The notes: generated by a model not told the origin, from the letters alone. A DNA stretch of 64,000 nucleotides from DATCLS01 sp036563805 (GCA_036563805.1 DATCLS010000038.1:1-64000); one strand, 5' to 3'. Positions 53,982-62,462 are shown, counted from the stretch's first letter. Numbers and translations: made by a program.

Positions 53982-55373
53982 GTGGCCCTGCACCGCAAGC
54001 TCGTTGACGACCTCCGGCCCGTTCTGCTGAGCCCGATCTACGCCCGCCCCGGCGAGGCGGCCCGGGCGCCGCGGCACACGCTCCCCGACGCCGAGATGGA
54101 TCCCGACACGGCCTACCAGTTCGTGCGGGACGAGCTGATGCTCGACGGCAACGCCCGGCTCAACCTGGCCACGTTCGTGACCACGTGGATGGAGCCGCAG
54201 GCCGAACGGCTCATGGCCGAGGCCTTCGACAAGAACATGATCGACAAGGACGAGTACCCACGCACCGCCGAGGTCGAGCAGCGGTGCGTGAACATGCTCG
54301 CCCGCCTGTGGGGCTCGGCCGAGGGCGACGCCGCCACCGGGACCTCGACGACGGGCTCGAGCGAGGCGGCCATGCTCGCTGGGCTGGCCCTCAAGTGGCG
54401 CTGGCGCGAGCGCCGGCGGGCGGCCGGGCGCCCCGCCGGCCGGCCCAACCTGGTGATGGGCGCCAACGTCCAGGTGTGCTGGGAGAAGTTCTGCCGCTAC
54501 TGGGACGTTGAGCCCCGCCTCGTGCCCCTGGAGGGCGACGACCTCCACCTCACGCCCGAGCGGGCGGTGGCGCACTGCGACGAGGACACGATCGGCGTGG
54601 TCGCCGTGCTCGGCTCGACGTTCGACGGCTCCTACGAACCGGTGGCCGACATCTGCGCCGCCCTCGACCGGCACGAGGCCGACACCGGGCTCGACGTCCC
54701 CGTGCACGTCGACGCCGCCTCGGGCGGGTTCGTGGCGCCGTTCGTCGACCCCGACGTCGTCTGGGACTTCCGGCTGCCCCGCGTCCAGTCGATCAACGCC
54801 TCGGGCCACAAGTACGGGCTCGTGTACCCCGGCGTGGGCTGGGCGATCTGGCGCGCCGCCGAGGCCCTCCCCCAAGACCTGGTGTTCGACGTCAACTACC
54901 TGGGCGGCGACATGCCCACGTTCGCCCTGAACTTCTCGCGGCCCGGCAACCAGGTCGCCGCCCAGTACTACAACTTCCTCCGCCTCGGGTTCGACGGCTA
55001 CCGGCGCATCCAGCAGACGTCCCGCGACGTGGCCCGGTACACGGCCGACGCCGTGGCCAAGCTCGGCCCGTTCCGCCTGCTCACCGACGGGAGCGACCTG
55101 CCGGTCTTCGCCTTCACGCTGGACGGCGCCGACCGCCCGTACACGGTGTTCGACGTGTCCGAGCGACTGCGGGACCGGGGGTGGCTGGTGCCGGCCTACA
55201 CGTTCCCCGAGAACCGCCGGGACATCGCCGCGCTCCGCATCGTGGTGCGCAACGGCTTCTCCCACGACCTGGCCGACCTCCTGCTCGCCGACCTCCGCCG
55301 CCACGTCGACTACCTCGAACGCCTCCCCGCCCCGCTCCCCCGCACCTCCCCCGGCGAGTCCTTCCGCCACTGA
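53982..55373 (+). CDS. gadB: Glutamate decarboxylase
   Basis: 463-residue PLP-dependent decarboxylase, the usual GAD length. N-terminal LLSPIYARPGEAARAPRHTL, TGTSTTGSSEAAMLAGLALK near 122, cofactor-stacking HVDAASGGFVAPF near 240, and the PLP lysine in INASGHKYGLVYPGVGW near 270. It converts glutamate to GABA, consuming a proton, commonly for acid resistance. GTG at 53982 follows GAGGAGG by 4 nt. No GABA antiporter is nearby. The 133-nt gap before it is non-coding. Confidence 0.93.
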   Translation: MALHRKLVDDLRPVLLSPIYARPGEAARAPRHTLPDAEMDPDTAYQFVRDELMLDGNARLNLATFVTTWMEPQAERLMAEAFDKNMIDKDEYPRTAEVEQRCVNMLARLWGSAEGDAATGTSTTGSSEAAMLAGLALKWRWRERRRAAGRPAGRPNLVMGANVQVCWEKFCRYWDVEPRLVPLEGDDLHLTPERAVAHCDEDTIGVVAVLGSTFDGSYEPVADICAALDRHEADTGLDVPVHVDAASGGFVAPFVDPDVVWDFRLPRVQSINASGHKYGLVYPGVGWAIWRAAEALPQDLVFDVNYLGGDMPTFALNFSRPGNQVAAQYYNFLRLGFDGYRRIQQTSRDVARYTADAVAKLGPFRLLTDGSDLPVFAFTLDGADRPYTVFDVSERLRDRGWLVPAYTFPENRRDIAALRIVVRNGFSHDLADLLLADLRRHVDYLERLPAPLPRTSPGESFRH

Positions 55374-55414
55374 CCCGCGCATGCGTGCGCAGTCATCACC
55401 ACGGCTGCCGTGGC

Positions 55415-55431
55415 ATACCCAGTGGTATCGT
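55415..55431 (+). promoter_or_regulatory. Operator/promoter of MazEF-like pair
   Basis: ATACC (55415-55419), CAGT, GGTAT (55424-55428) is an inverted repeat, and the right arm overlaps a TATCGT -10 element (55426-55431) 7 nt before the ATG at 55439. This fits autorepression by a ribbon-helix-helix antitoxin and a leaderless transcript. Confidence 0.6.
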
Positions 55432-55438
55432 GCGTGGC

Positions 55439-55720
55439 ATGGCGCGTACGCGGATCTCGACGACGGTCGATGGCGAGCGCCTCGCCCGCGCCCGGGCCCT
55501 CGTGCCGGTGCCCGACAGCGAGTTGCTCGATCGGGCGCTGTCGGCTCTCGTCGACCAGATCCTCACCGACAAGGAGATCGAGGCCATCACGGCGATGCCC
55601 TACGAGGACGACCCCGATCTGAGCTGGGAGGCTCCGCCCGGGCCCGACCTGCCGTACGACGGCGACATCCCGGCCGACGTCCGCGCCTTGGCGGAGCAAC
55701 GTCGGCGCCAGGCGTCGTGA
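55439..55720 (+). CDS. MazE-like ribbon-helix-helix antitoxin
   Basis: 93-residue antitoxin. N-terminal RTRISTTVDGERLARARALV is a ribbon-helix-helix beta strand and first helix; DRALSALVDQILTDKEIEAI completes the DNA-binding fold. The acidic C-terminal half (YEDDPDLSWEAPPGPDLPYD) is the usual disordered toxin-binding tail. Stop TGA overlaps the toxin GTG start (GTGA), as is common in these pairs. Confidence 0.82.
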   Translation: MARTRISTTVDGERLARARALVPVPDSELLDRALSALVDQILTDKEIEAITAMPYEDDPDLSWEAPPGPDLPYDGDIPADVRALAEQRRRQAS

Positions 55721-56028
55721 GTGGGCTCGGTCACGGCCAGATCTGGTGGGCGGACCTCGACAAGGTCCGCCCGGTCCTCGTCCTCACGAGGGCGACCGTC
55801 GCGCCTTACCTGACGCGGGTGGTCGTGGCGCCGATCACGAGCGTCAAGCGGGACATCCCGACCGAGGTCCCGCTCGGCACAGCCGAGGGCGTCGCCGACG
55901 GCTCGGTCGCCAACTTCGACAACCTCCAGCTCGTGCCCGTGTCGAGGCTGCTGCGGCGCGCCGGCCGGATCAGCGACGACCGCTGGCACGAGTGCTGCGA
56001 GGCGGCGGCGAGCATGATGGCCTGCTGA
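55717..56028 (+). CDS. MazF/PemK-like toxin endoribonuclease
   Basis: 103-residue protein of MazF/PemK fold: GQIWWADLDKVRPVLVLTR near 8-26 (family consensus GxVxWxxLD..RPxLVL), VVVAPITSVKRDIPTEVPL near 34-52, SVANFDNLQLVPVSRL near 63-78. Probable mRNA interferase held inactive by the antitoxin. Four-base overlap with the antitoxin supports coupled translation. Confidence 0.85.
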   Translation: MSGLGHGQIWWADLDKVRPVLVLTRATVAPYLTRVVVAPITSVKRDIPTEVPLGTAEGVADGSVANFDNLQLVPVSRLLRRAGRISDDRWHECCEAAASMMAC

Positions 56029-56077
56029 CCGGCCGGCAGCGCGGCGGCGGGCCACGGTGGCCTCGCCGGGGGCGGGG

Positions 56078-56210
56078 TCAGCGGACGAGGTAGATCACGG
56101 CGACGACGAACGACACGGCAACGATCACCGGGCGAAGCCGGTGGGGCGGCAGGAACCCGGACCAGGACGCCGCCGGCCTCCCCGCCGAGGAGGCTGGCGG
56201 GCGCCATGAC
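56078..56210 (-). pseudogene. TauE/SafE sulfite exporter C-terminal relic
   Basis: The minus strand reads APASLLGGEAGGVLVR in one frame and FLPPHRLRPVIVAVSFVVAV, then IYLVR-stop, in another; deleting one G from a GGG run at the junction joins them. This is the typical last loop and helix of TauE/SafE anion exporters. About 220 residues upstream are missing. Its place next to a sulfite-oxidase-family gene hints at a former sulfite-handling set. The rest of 56029-56324 shows nothing further. Confidence 0.65.
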
Positions 56211-56324
56211 GGCGACGGGCTCGACGTCGAGATCGGCATCTTCCCCGCGCTGACGGGGCGGCTGACGGCCCGGCGGCGGAGCGGGCGGCCCGGTCCGCGC
56301 GCCCGCCCGGTGCACCCGATCTAG

Positions 56325-56352
56325 TTGACATAGATGATCTATTGAATAGAGA
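56325..56352 (+). promoter_or_regulatory. Promoter with palindromic operator, sulfite-oxidase gene
   Basis: TTGACA (56325-56330), 16-nt spacer, TAGAGA (56347-56352), 7 nt before ATG 56360. The spacer contains the perfect palindrome ATAGATGATCTAT (56330-56342), an ideal repressor site. Regulator not identified. Confidence 0.7.
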
Positions 56353-56359
56353 TTGTCGT

Positions 56360-57685
56360 ATGGTTCGATCGGAGCTCACGGGGGAGGCGGAGTATCTCCG
56401 CACGCGCACCGACCAGTGGCTGCACGCCGCCGAGCGGTCGAGAGGCATCCCGCGCCGGCGGCTGCTCGGCATGCTGGCGGCGGCCGCCCCGGTGCTGCCG
56501 ACCGTCGGCCGGGGGCTCGTCACGTCAGCCGTCTCGGCGGCCCCGCTCAGCCCGGCGGCCGAGACGGCTGGAGCGGCCGGCACGCGGGCCGGGCGGCCCG
56601 GGCAGACCGGCGACGGGCCGATCGTCAAGCCCCTGCCGCCCGAGTGGTTCATCGTCCACGGCAGCAACGCCGAGATGCGCTGGGACACCGTCGGTCGGGG
56701 CTTCCTCACCCCCAACGACCGGTTCTTCGTCCGCAACCACACCCGCACCCCGCACATCGACGTCCGCACCTGGCGGCTGCGCGTCTTCGGCTCCGGCCTG
56801 CGGGGCGGGCCGGTCGAGTTCAGCTACGAGGACCTCCTCGCCCTGCCGGCCCGCACGACCACGGCCCTGATCGAGTGTGCCGGCAACGGCCGCCGGTTCT
56901 TCGGCGACCAGCAGGGCCGGCCGGCCAGCGGTACCCCCTGGGGCCTGGGCGCCGTCGGCGCCGCCCGCTGGCGGGGCGTACCCCTGGCCGAGGTGCTCGA
57001 CCGGGCCGGCATCAAGCCCACGGCCGCCGACGTCATGCCCGAGGGCCTCGACGACCCGGTGGTGAGCGACGGGGTCGACCACGGCCGCGTCCGTCGCCCG
57101 CTGTCGGTCGACAAGGCGCTCGACGACGTGCTGATCGCCTACGAGATGAACGGCGAGCCGCTGCCACCCGACCACGGGTTCCCGGCCCGGCTCGTCGTCC
57201 CCGGCTGGGTCGGCGTCGCCTCGACGAAGTGGCTGGGCCGGATCGAGGTGTCCGACCAGCCCCTGTTCTCGCCCTGGAACACCACGTGGTACCGCATGAC
57301 CGGCCCCGACTACCCGCCGGACTCGCCGCCGCTCACCGTCCAGCCGGTGAAGAGCGCGCTCGAGCTGCCCTGGGAGGCCGAGCTGCGCGCCGGCCGGCCG
57401 CAGACGCTGCGGGGCCGGGCGTGGTCGGGCGGCGCGCCGATCCGCCGCGTGGAGGTGAGCGTCGACGGCGGGCGCCGGTGGCGGCCGGCCCGGCTGCTGC
57501 CGGTCGACCGGGGCCGGGCCTGGACCCGGTGGGAGCTCGCGTGGACGCCGCGGCGGCCGGGCCGCCACGAGATCCTGGCCCGGGCGACCGACCGCGCCGG
57601 CCGGACCCAGCCCGCCACCGTCCCCTTCAACGACGGCGGCTACCAGTTCTGGGCCACGGTCCGCCACCCGGTCGTCGCCCGCTGA
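56360..57685 (+). CDS. Sulfite-oxidase-family molybdopterin oxidoreductase
   Basis: 441-residue Mo enzyme. N-terminal twin-arginine-like region PRRRLLGMLAAAAPVLPTVG suggests export. SUOX domain: WFIVHGSNAEMRWD near 101, FFVRNHTRTPHIDVRTWRLR near 122, the molybdenum Cys in ALIECAGNGRRFFG near 173, PARLVVPGWVGVASTKWLG near 275; then the Mo-co dimerisation Ig-like domain (RRVEVSVDGGRRWRPARL). It probably oxidises sulfite or a related sulfur compound outside the cytoplasm. Leaderless start with a palindromic operator. Confidence 0.9.
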   Translation: MVRSELTGEAEYLRTRTDQWLHAAERSRGIPRRRLLGMLAAAAPVLPTVGRGLVTSAVSAAPLSPAAETAGAAGTRAGRPGQTGDGPIVKPLPPEWFIVHGSNAEMRWDTVGRGFLTPNDRFFVRNHTRTPHIDVRTWRLRVFGSGLRGGPVEFSYEDLLALPARTTTALIECAGNGRRFFGDQQGRPASGTPWGLGAVGAARWRGVPLAEVLDRAGIKPTAADVMPEGLDDPVVSDGVDHGRVRRPLSVDKALDDVLIAYEMNGEPLPPDHGFPARLVVPGWVGVASTKWLGRIEVSDQPLFSPWNTTWYRMTGPDYPPDSPPLTVQPVKSALELPWEAELRAGRPQTLRGRAWSGGAPIRRVEVSVDGGRRWRPARLLPVDRGRAWTRWELAWTPRRPGRHEILARATDRAGRTQPATVPFNDGGYQFWATVRHPVVAR

Positions 57686-57740
57686 CCAGCACCGGCGCAC
57701 GGCCACCCCACGGCCACCCGGCCGTCACCCGCTGACCAGC
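57664..57740. repeat. 27-bp repeat across a stop codon, 50-bp period
   Basis: CCACCCGGTCGTCGCCCGCT then GACCAGC at 57664-57690 recurs at 57714-57740 with two mismatches. The first copy contains the stop TGA of the sulfite-oxidase-family gene (57683-57685). Confidence 0.8.
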
Positions 57741-57802
57741 CGGCCGGCCTCGGGCGGTGCGCCCGAACGGCGCACCGCCCGACGCCCGAACGAGCGAGCG
57801 GC

Positions 57803-58405
57803 TCAGACCACCAGCACCGCCACCCCGGCGCCCACCAGCGCGAACGCCCACAGCCGGTCGAGGTTGAACCACGTCCGCCGGAGGATGTCGGTGCCCACGA
57901 CCTCGAAGACGACCAGGGCGACCGCCCCCATGGTCACGAGCATGGCCAGGCTGTGGACCGCGGCCGCCGCCAGGCCCTCGGCGACGGCGGCGCCGGCGCC
58001 CAGCGGGTCGGCGTGCTCGTCGCCCACCAGGAACGGGAACAGCATGAACCCGGCCCCGTGCAGCGACGACATGAGGAACGACCACAGCACGAGGTCGCCG
58101 GCGCCGAGCTGCATGCCCACCCAGCGCATGTGGCGCTTGCTGGCCAGCCGCCAGACGCCGAAGGCGACGAGCGCCAGGCCGCCTACGCCGAGGACGAGCC
58201 GCCGGGCCACGACCGACTCGGCCAGCTCGACCACGACGGCCACGGCTGCCACCGACAGCTCGTGGCCGAGGGCGATCGGCACGAGGGACCGGAGCAGTCG
58301 GGACCGGCTGGCCTCCTGGAGCCCGAGCCCCACCGCGAACAGCCACCCCATCCCCGGGTTGAGCCCGTGGAAGGCGCCCAGGCCGATGAGCGCTCCCCAG
58401 TCCAC
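57803..58405 (-). CDS. Polytopic membrane protein partnered with methanethiol oxidase
   Basis: 200-residue protein with about six hydrophobic helices. Conserved-looking elements: GAFHGLNPGMGWLFAV near 9-24 and SSLHGAGFMLFPFLVGDEH near 113-131, each with a His in a membrane segment, as in metal or small-molecule transporters. It starts 6 nt after the SBP56 gene on the same strand, so the two are cotranscribed. A role in copper supply or product export for that enzyme is inference. Confidence 0.75.
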   Translation of the reverse strand: MDWGALIGLGAFHGLNPGMGWLFAVGLGLQEASRSRLLRSLVPIALGHELSVAAVAVVVELAESVVARRLVLGVGGLALVAFGVWRLASKRHMRWVGMQLGAGDLVLWSFLMSSLHGAGFMLFPFLVGDEHADPLGAGAAVAEGLAAAAVHSLAMLVTMGAVALVVFEVVGTDILRRTWFNLDRLWAFALVGAGVAVLVV

Positions 58406-58411
58406 CGCGGG

Positions 58412-59806
58412 CTACGGGTAGCAGTAGGAGTCGGACGAGGCGTCGCCGCCCTGGAGCCGCACCTGGTGGGGCCGGCGGCCCCGGAAGTCGGTGACGAAGA
58501 AGTCGGGGTCGAAGACGATGCCGCCCTCGGGGTCGGCGTCGACCTTGGCCAGCCACGACCCCACGCCCTCGGGGTAGAACTGGTCGTCCCAAGCCCCGTA
58601 CAGCGAGTTGGTGAAGTACACGCGGCGGCCGTCGCGGCTGACCTCGACCATCTGGGGCCCGCCCCGCAGCCGCTCCCCCGCCGCGGCGGGGTGCGATGCG
58701 CCCTCGACGATGCCGCCGATGCGGACCGAGCCGGTCTGGCGGGGGTTGAACGGATCGGACACGTCGTACTGGCGCAGCTCGCCGGTGCCCCAGGCCGACA
58801 CGTAGAGGAAGCGGTCGTCGACCGACAGGTCGATGTCGGCGACGAGCGGCGGCACGGCGCCGAACGGCTGGATGGCCGGCGGCAGCTGCGACGGGTCGGC
58901 GGGCTCGGCCGGGATGTCGATGACCTTGGTGGCGCCCCACCCGTCGCCGTCGCGGTGCCACAGCCAGATCGACGAGGACAGGTCCTCGACGTTCACGACC
59001 ACGTTGACGAACCCGTAGTCCTTGGTCGGGTCGTGGGCGGGGCGCAGCTCCAGCACCATCTGGTACTGCTCGCCCAGGTCGACGGTCTGGACGTGGCTGC
59101 GGCGGCGCAGGTCCCAGAAGTGCAGCCGGTGGCCGTACTTCTTGCCGAGCAGGAGCTCGGGCACGACGCCGTTCTCGATCATCGACGGCGTGCCCCACTC
59201 GCTGGTCACCAGCACGTCCTTGGTCAGGTGCCACCAGAAGTCGTAGGCCAGGTGCTGCGGGCCGCGGTCGACCTCCCACCGCCCGAGCACCTCGAACGAC
59301 TCGTGGTCGAGGATGGCGATGCCGCCGGGGCCGTCGCTCTCGCCGCCGCCGAGGTTGGAGACGTACAGCCCCTCGGGGCCGCAGTGCAGCGTGTGCGGCC
59401 GGCTGTAGTCGGCCCGCTTGGCCAGCTCCTCGGGCTCGAGCGTCTTGACCAGGGTCGGCTTGCGCGGGTCGTCCTTCGTGTCGACGACGTAGACCCGCGA
59501 CGACCGCAGGCCCGGCACGATGAGGTACCGGCGCTCGACGTGGGGGTGGGGCGCGTACGGGCACAGGGCCGAGCTGCAGGCGTTCCAGCCGAAGTGGTGG
59601 AGCTCGTCGCCCGTGTAGGGGAGCTCGAGCCAGCCCACCACCTGGCCGTAGTCGTCGGCGGACGGGTCGGTGCTCACCACCGCCAGCGCGTCGGGCTGCT
59701 CGGCGGCGCGATCGAACGTCGCCACGTAGGCCAGCCCCTCCGGCGGGGCCTGGGCGGCGGCCCGCGGTGATGGATAGAAGGTCGGATCCGGCTTCCAGAG
59801 CGCCAT
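58412..59806 (-). CDS. mtoX: Methanethiol oxidase / selenium-binding protein (SBP56)
   Basis: 464-residue beta-propeller of the SBP56/methanethiol oxidase family, the family's normal length. Diagnostic segments: LPYTGDELHHFGWNACSSAL near 67-86, SRPHTLHCGPEGLYVSNLGG near 140, HLAYDFWWHLTKDVLVTSEW near 184, GPQMVEVSRDGRRVYFTNSL near 378-397. His residues in HHFGWN and RPHTLH fit the copper site; the enzyme converts methanethiol to formaldehyde, H2S and H2O2. ATG 59806 has GGAGGGGATCGCTC upstream. Forms an operon with the membrane protein downstream. Confidence 0.9.
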   Translation of the reverse strand: MALWKPDPTFYPSPRAAAQAPPEGLAYVATFDRAAEQPDALAVVSTDPSADDYGQVVGWLELPYTGDELHHFGWNACSSALCPYAPHPHVERRYLIVPGLRSSRVYVVDTKDDPRKPTLVKTLEPEELAKRADYSRPHTLHCGPEGLYVSNLGGGESDGPGGIAILDHESFEVLGRWEVDRGPQHLAYDFWWHLTKDVLVTSEWGTPSMIENGVVPELLLGKKYGHRLHFWDLRRRSHVQTVDLGEQYQMVLELRPAHDPTKDYGFVNVVVNVEDLSSSIWLWHRDGDGWGATKVIDIPAEPADPSQLPPAIQPFGAVPPLVADIDLSVDDRFLYVSAWGTGELRQYDVSDPFNPRQTGSVRIGGIVEGASHPAAAGERLRGGPQMVEVSRDGRRVYFTNSLYGAWDDQFYPEGVGSWLAKVDADPEGGIVFDPDFFVTDFRGRRPHQVRLQGGDASSDSYCYP

Positions 59807-59891
59807 GAGCGATCCCCTCCGCATGACGACGTCGCCGGTCGACGGGGGACGTTCGACGACCGTCGATCAACGACTGTGGGCGGGCAAATTC

Positions 59892-59921
59892 TTGACCAAG
59901 TAGATCATGTTTAGGTTGAAT
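59892..59921 (+). promoter_or_regulatory. Promoter ahead of the SsuD-like stub
   Basis: TTGACC (59892-59897), 18-nt spacer, TTGAAT (59916-59921), in an AT-rich island. It is 90 nt before the truncated SsuD-like start and divergent from the methanethiol oxidase gene. No functional gene remains downstream. Confidence 0.5.
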
Positions 59922-60012
59922 GGGCAAGCAGTCGGCGGGCGGCGCCGGGCACCCCCTCCCCCTCGCGCCGCCCGCCGGAGGCTCTCGCAACCGTCACCGG
60001 GGAGAACGTCCC

Positions 60013-60092
60013 ATGCCTGTCACGCCCCACTGGTTCCTGCCCACCAGCGGCGGCTCGCGCACCGACATCAGCCTCGGCAGCGCCGTGGGGCG
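60013..60092 (+). pseudogene. SsuD-like LLM monooxygenase N-terminal stub
   Basis: ATG 60013, preceded by GGGGAG 8 nt upstream, opens MPVTPHWFLPTSGGSRTDI, the N-terminus of alkanesulfonate-monooxygenase-like flavin oxidoreductases. After about 26 codons the sequence stops matching and changes frame into an SfnB-like C-terminus. Confidence 0.7.
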
Positions 60093-60117
60093 CACGGGCA
60101 GCCGGGTGGCCCACGGC

Positions 60118-60294
60118 GACGATCGCCCGCATCTTCGAGCTGACCGGCGCCCAGTCCACCGCCGCCTGCCACGGCCTCGACCGGTTCTGGCGCAACGCCC
60201 GCACGCTCACCCTGCACGAGCCGGTCGCCTACAAGGCCCGCGAGGTCGGCGACGACTACCTCACGGGCGCCCTGCCGCCCGTGACCGGCCACTG
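60118..60294 (+). pseudogene. SfnB/DszC-like monooxygenase C-terminal relic
   Basis: The frame from 60118 reads TIARIFELTGAQSTAACHGL, DRFWRNARTLTLHEPVAYKA and LPPVTGH-stop: the C-terminal helix bundle of acyl-CoA-dehydrogenase-fold flavin monooxygenases of the SfnB/DszC sulfur-scavenging type. Everything before it is missing. Confidence 0.72.
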
Positions 60295-60435
60295 ATGGCG
60301 GCCGCCGACACGGCCGCGGCGGAGGCGGCCGCCGCCCCTGCTGAGCGCGCCGGCCGGCCTGCGCCACTCGTTCGGCACAGGCACCCGGCCCGACTACGTG
60401 GCCGTGCGGTTCTTCCACGACCTCGCGGCGGGGAG

Positions 60436-60672
60436 GCCGACTTCACCGGCAGCGCCATCGCCGAGCGCGTCCCCGACTTGCCCCTGCTGAACCTGGCCGC
60501 CCCGATCACCGGCGCCGCCCTCGGCTGGGCCCTCCTCGGCGAGGCCCTGTCGCCCCTCCAGCTCGGCGGCTTCGTCGTCAGCCTCGCCGCCATCGCCTAC
60601 GGCGCGCTCCTCCCCGCGCCGCCCACCGCCCCGCCTGCGGAGCCGGTGGAGCCCGAGCGGACGGCGGCCTGA
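60436..60672 (+). pseudogene. EamA-type transporter C-terminal fragment
   Basis: The frame reads LLNLAAPITGAALGWALL, GEALSPLQLGGFVVSLAAIA and YGALLP, then a Pro/Glu-rich tail: the last helices of an EamA/DMT exporter. An intervening piece (60350-60425, AGLRHSFGTGTRPDYVAVRF in another frame) is not identified. No start or N-terminal helices. Confidence 0.6.
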
Positions 60673-60711
60673 GACGCCCCCGCCGTGCCCTCGCCCGACG
60701 GCGTCCGGCGG

Positions 60712-61365
60712 TCAGGACGGGCGGAGGCCGTCGAGGACGAGGTCGAGGAGGCGGGCCGGGGCGTCGGGGTCGTCGTCGCGCTCGGCGAGCCAGGCGACGG
60801 CGGCGGCCAGGTTCAGCGTGTCCTGGACGCTCGCGTCGGGTCGGAGCCGGCCGGCCGCCCGGGCCCGCTCGACCACGGCCGCGGCGGCGACCTCGGTGTC
60901 GTGGCAGGCCCGGTCGAGGCAGGTGCCGCTCCCGGCTGCGGCCACCAGCGCTTCGGCCAGGCCCCGGAACGCCATGGCGTGGCGGACGAACGCCAGCAGC
61001 CACGTCCGCAGCGCAGCGTCGGGGTCGCCGGGCGCCGCCGTCAGGTCACGGCTCAGCTGCGCCAGCTGGTCGACATCGGCGCGGACAAGCGCCTCGACCA
61101 GGTCGTCCCGCGTCGGGAAGTGGCGGTAGAGCGTGCCGGCGCCGACGCCGGCACGCCGGGCCACCTCGTCGAGGGAGGCGTCGGTGCCCCGCTCGCGGAA
61201 CACGGCGTGGGCCGCCTCGAGCAGGCGGGCGCGGTTGCGCCGGGCGTCGGCCCGGAGCGGGCGATCGGCGGATCGGTCGGCGGACCCGTGCGCACCGCCG
61301 TCGGCCCCGCGCACCGCCACCCGGCCGCTACCCGGTTCCGTGACCTCCGGCTTCGTCGTTGCCAT
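60712..61365 (-). CDS. TetR family regulator
   Basis: 217-residue TetR repressor. A 40-residue Gly/Asp/Ala-rich tail precedes the HTH: RARLLEAAHAVFRERGTDAS, LDEVARRAGVGAGTLYRHFP (about 44-85). The C-terminal part is of a common actinobacterial TetR type. ATG 61365 follows GGAGAGGG. Divergent from the LLM gene at 61467, with four operator half-sites between them, one set over that gene's -10 box. Confidence 0.88.
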   Translation of the reverse strand: MATTKPEVTEPGSGRVAVRGADGGAHGSADRSADRPLRADARRNRARLLEAAHAVFRERGTDASLDEVARRAGVGAGTLYRHFPTRDDLVEALVRADVDQLAQLSRDLTAAPGDPDAALRTWLLAFVRHAMAFRGLAEALVAAAGSGTCLDRACHDTEVAAAAVVERARAAGRLRPDASVQDTLNLAAAVAWLAERDDDPDAPARLLDLVLDGLRPS

Positions 61366-61439
61366 CCTCGCCCTCTCCGCTGCTCCCCGTGGGCCGCGCC
61401 GGCGCCGACTCTCCCGTCGCGCGGCGGACGTCGCCAAAA

Positions 61440-61475
61440 CGGAGGCGATCTCCGTATATTCGGAGAATGTCTCCG
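61440..61475. promoter_or_regulatory. TetR operator array over LLM promoter
   Basis: Half-sites alternate in orientation: CGGAG (61440-61444), TCTCCG (61449-61454), CGGAGA (61461-61466), TCTCCG (61470-61475). The central pair TCTCCG-TATATT-CGGAGA is a near-perfect 18-bp palindrome whose core TATATT (61455-61460) is the likely -10 for a leaderless ATG at 61467. Binding would block transcription directly. Confidence 0.75.
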
Positions 61476-62462
61476 GATCAGGATACGCAGCGGCCCGGCC
61501 TCCGCCTGGGCACCAGCGTCGGCCTCGGGCTCGTCAGCCCCCAGCAGCTCGCCGACGTCGTCGACGAGGTGCGCCGGGCGGCCCAGCTGGGCCTGGCCGG
61601 CGCCTGGTGGAACGAGGTCTTCAGCTGGGACGCCCTCACCGCGCTCGCGGTGGCCGGCGCCCGGGTGCCCGGTATCCCGCTCGGCACCGCCGTCGTCACC
61701 ACCCCGCGCCGGCACCCGGTCACGCTGGCCAGCCAGGCGCTCACCGCCCAGGCGGCGACCGGTAACCGCCTGACCCTCGGCATCGGCCCCAGCCACCGGA
61801 GCATCGTCGAGTCCGCGCTCGGCCTGGCCTGGGACCGGCCGGCGCGCCGGGTCCGCGCGTACCTCGAGGTCCTGCTACCCCTGCTCCGAGGCGCGCCCGT
61901 CGAGGCCCGGAACGACTTCCACCGGGTGGCCGCCCAGGTCGCCGTCCCCGGCGCGGAGCCCCCGCCGGTCCTGCTGGCCGCCCACGGCCCGAACATGCTC
62001 CGGATCGCCGGCGAGCTCGCCGACGGCGCGCTCGCCACCTGGACCTCGCCCCGGGTCGTCGCCGACCACATCGTGCCCCACCTCACCGCCGCGGCCGCCG
62101 GGCGCCCGGCGCCGCGGGTGGTGGTCAGCCTGCCGGTGTCGGTCACCGACGACCCCGACGGCGCCCGCGACCGGGTGGCCCGGCAGTTCGGGGTGGCCAA
62201 CGAGCTGCCCAGCTACCGTTTCGTGCTCGACTTGGCCGGCGCGGCCGGCGTCCACGAGACCGTCATCGTCGGCGACGAGGCCGCGGTCGCCGCCGAGCTG
62301 CGGCGTCACGCGGAGGCCGGCACCACCGAGCTCATCGCCGCCCCCTTCGGCCCGCCCGAGGCCGTCGCCCGCACCCTGCGACTCCTCGCCGAGCTCACCG
62401 CGCCCGCGACCGGCGCCGCACCCCGCGCCGCCACCCCAGCCCCCGCGGCGCCCGCCCCGTGA
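61467..62462 (+). CDS. LLM class flavin-dependent oxidoreductase
   Basis: 331-residue luciferase-like protein: LRLGTSVGLGLVSPQQLADV, LGLAGAWWNEVFSWDALTAL near 42-61, GTAVVTTPRRHPVTLASQAL near 73, GNRLTLGIGPSHRSIVESAL near 100-119. Likely F420-dependent (TIGR03564-like) by its short length and the GIGPSH turn, but this is tentative. The last 20 residues are Pro/Ala-rich. The ATG sits 6 nt after a -10 element inside the TetR operator array. Confidence 0.85.
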   Translation: MSPDQDTQRPGLRLGTSVGLGLVSPQQLADVVDEVRRAAQLGLAGAWWNEVFSWDALTALAVAGARVPGIPLGTAVVTTPRRHPVTLASQALTAQAATGNRLTLGIGPSHRSIVESALGLAWDRPARRVRAYLEVLLPLLRGAPVEARNDFHRVAAQVAVPGAEPPPVLLAAHGPNMLRIAGELADGALATWTSPRVVADHIVPHLTAAAAGRPAPRVVVSLPVSVTDDPDGARDRVARQFGVANELPSYRFVLDLAGAAGVHETVIVGDEAAVAAELRRHAEAGTTELIAAPFGPPEAVARTLRLLAELTAPATGAAPRAATPAPAAPAP

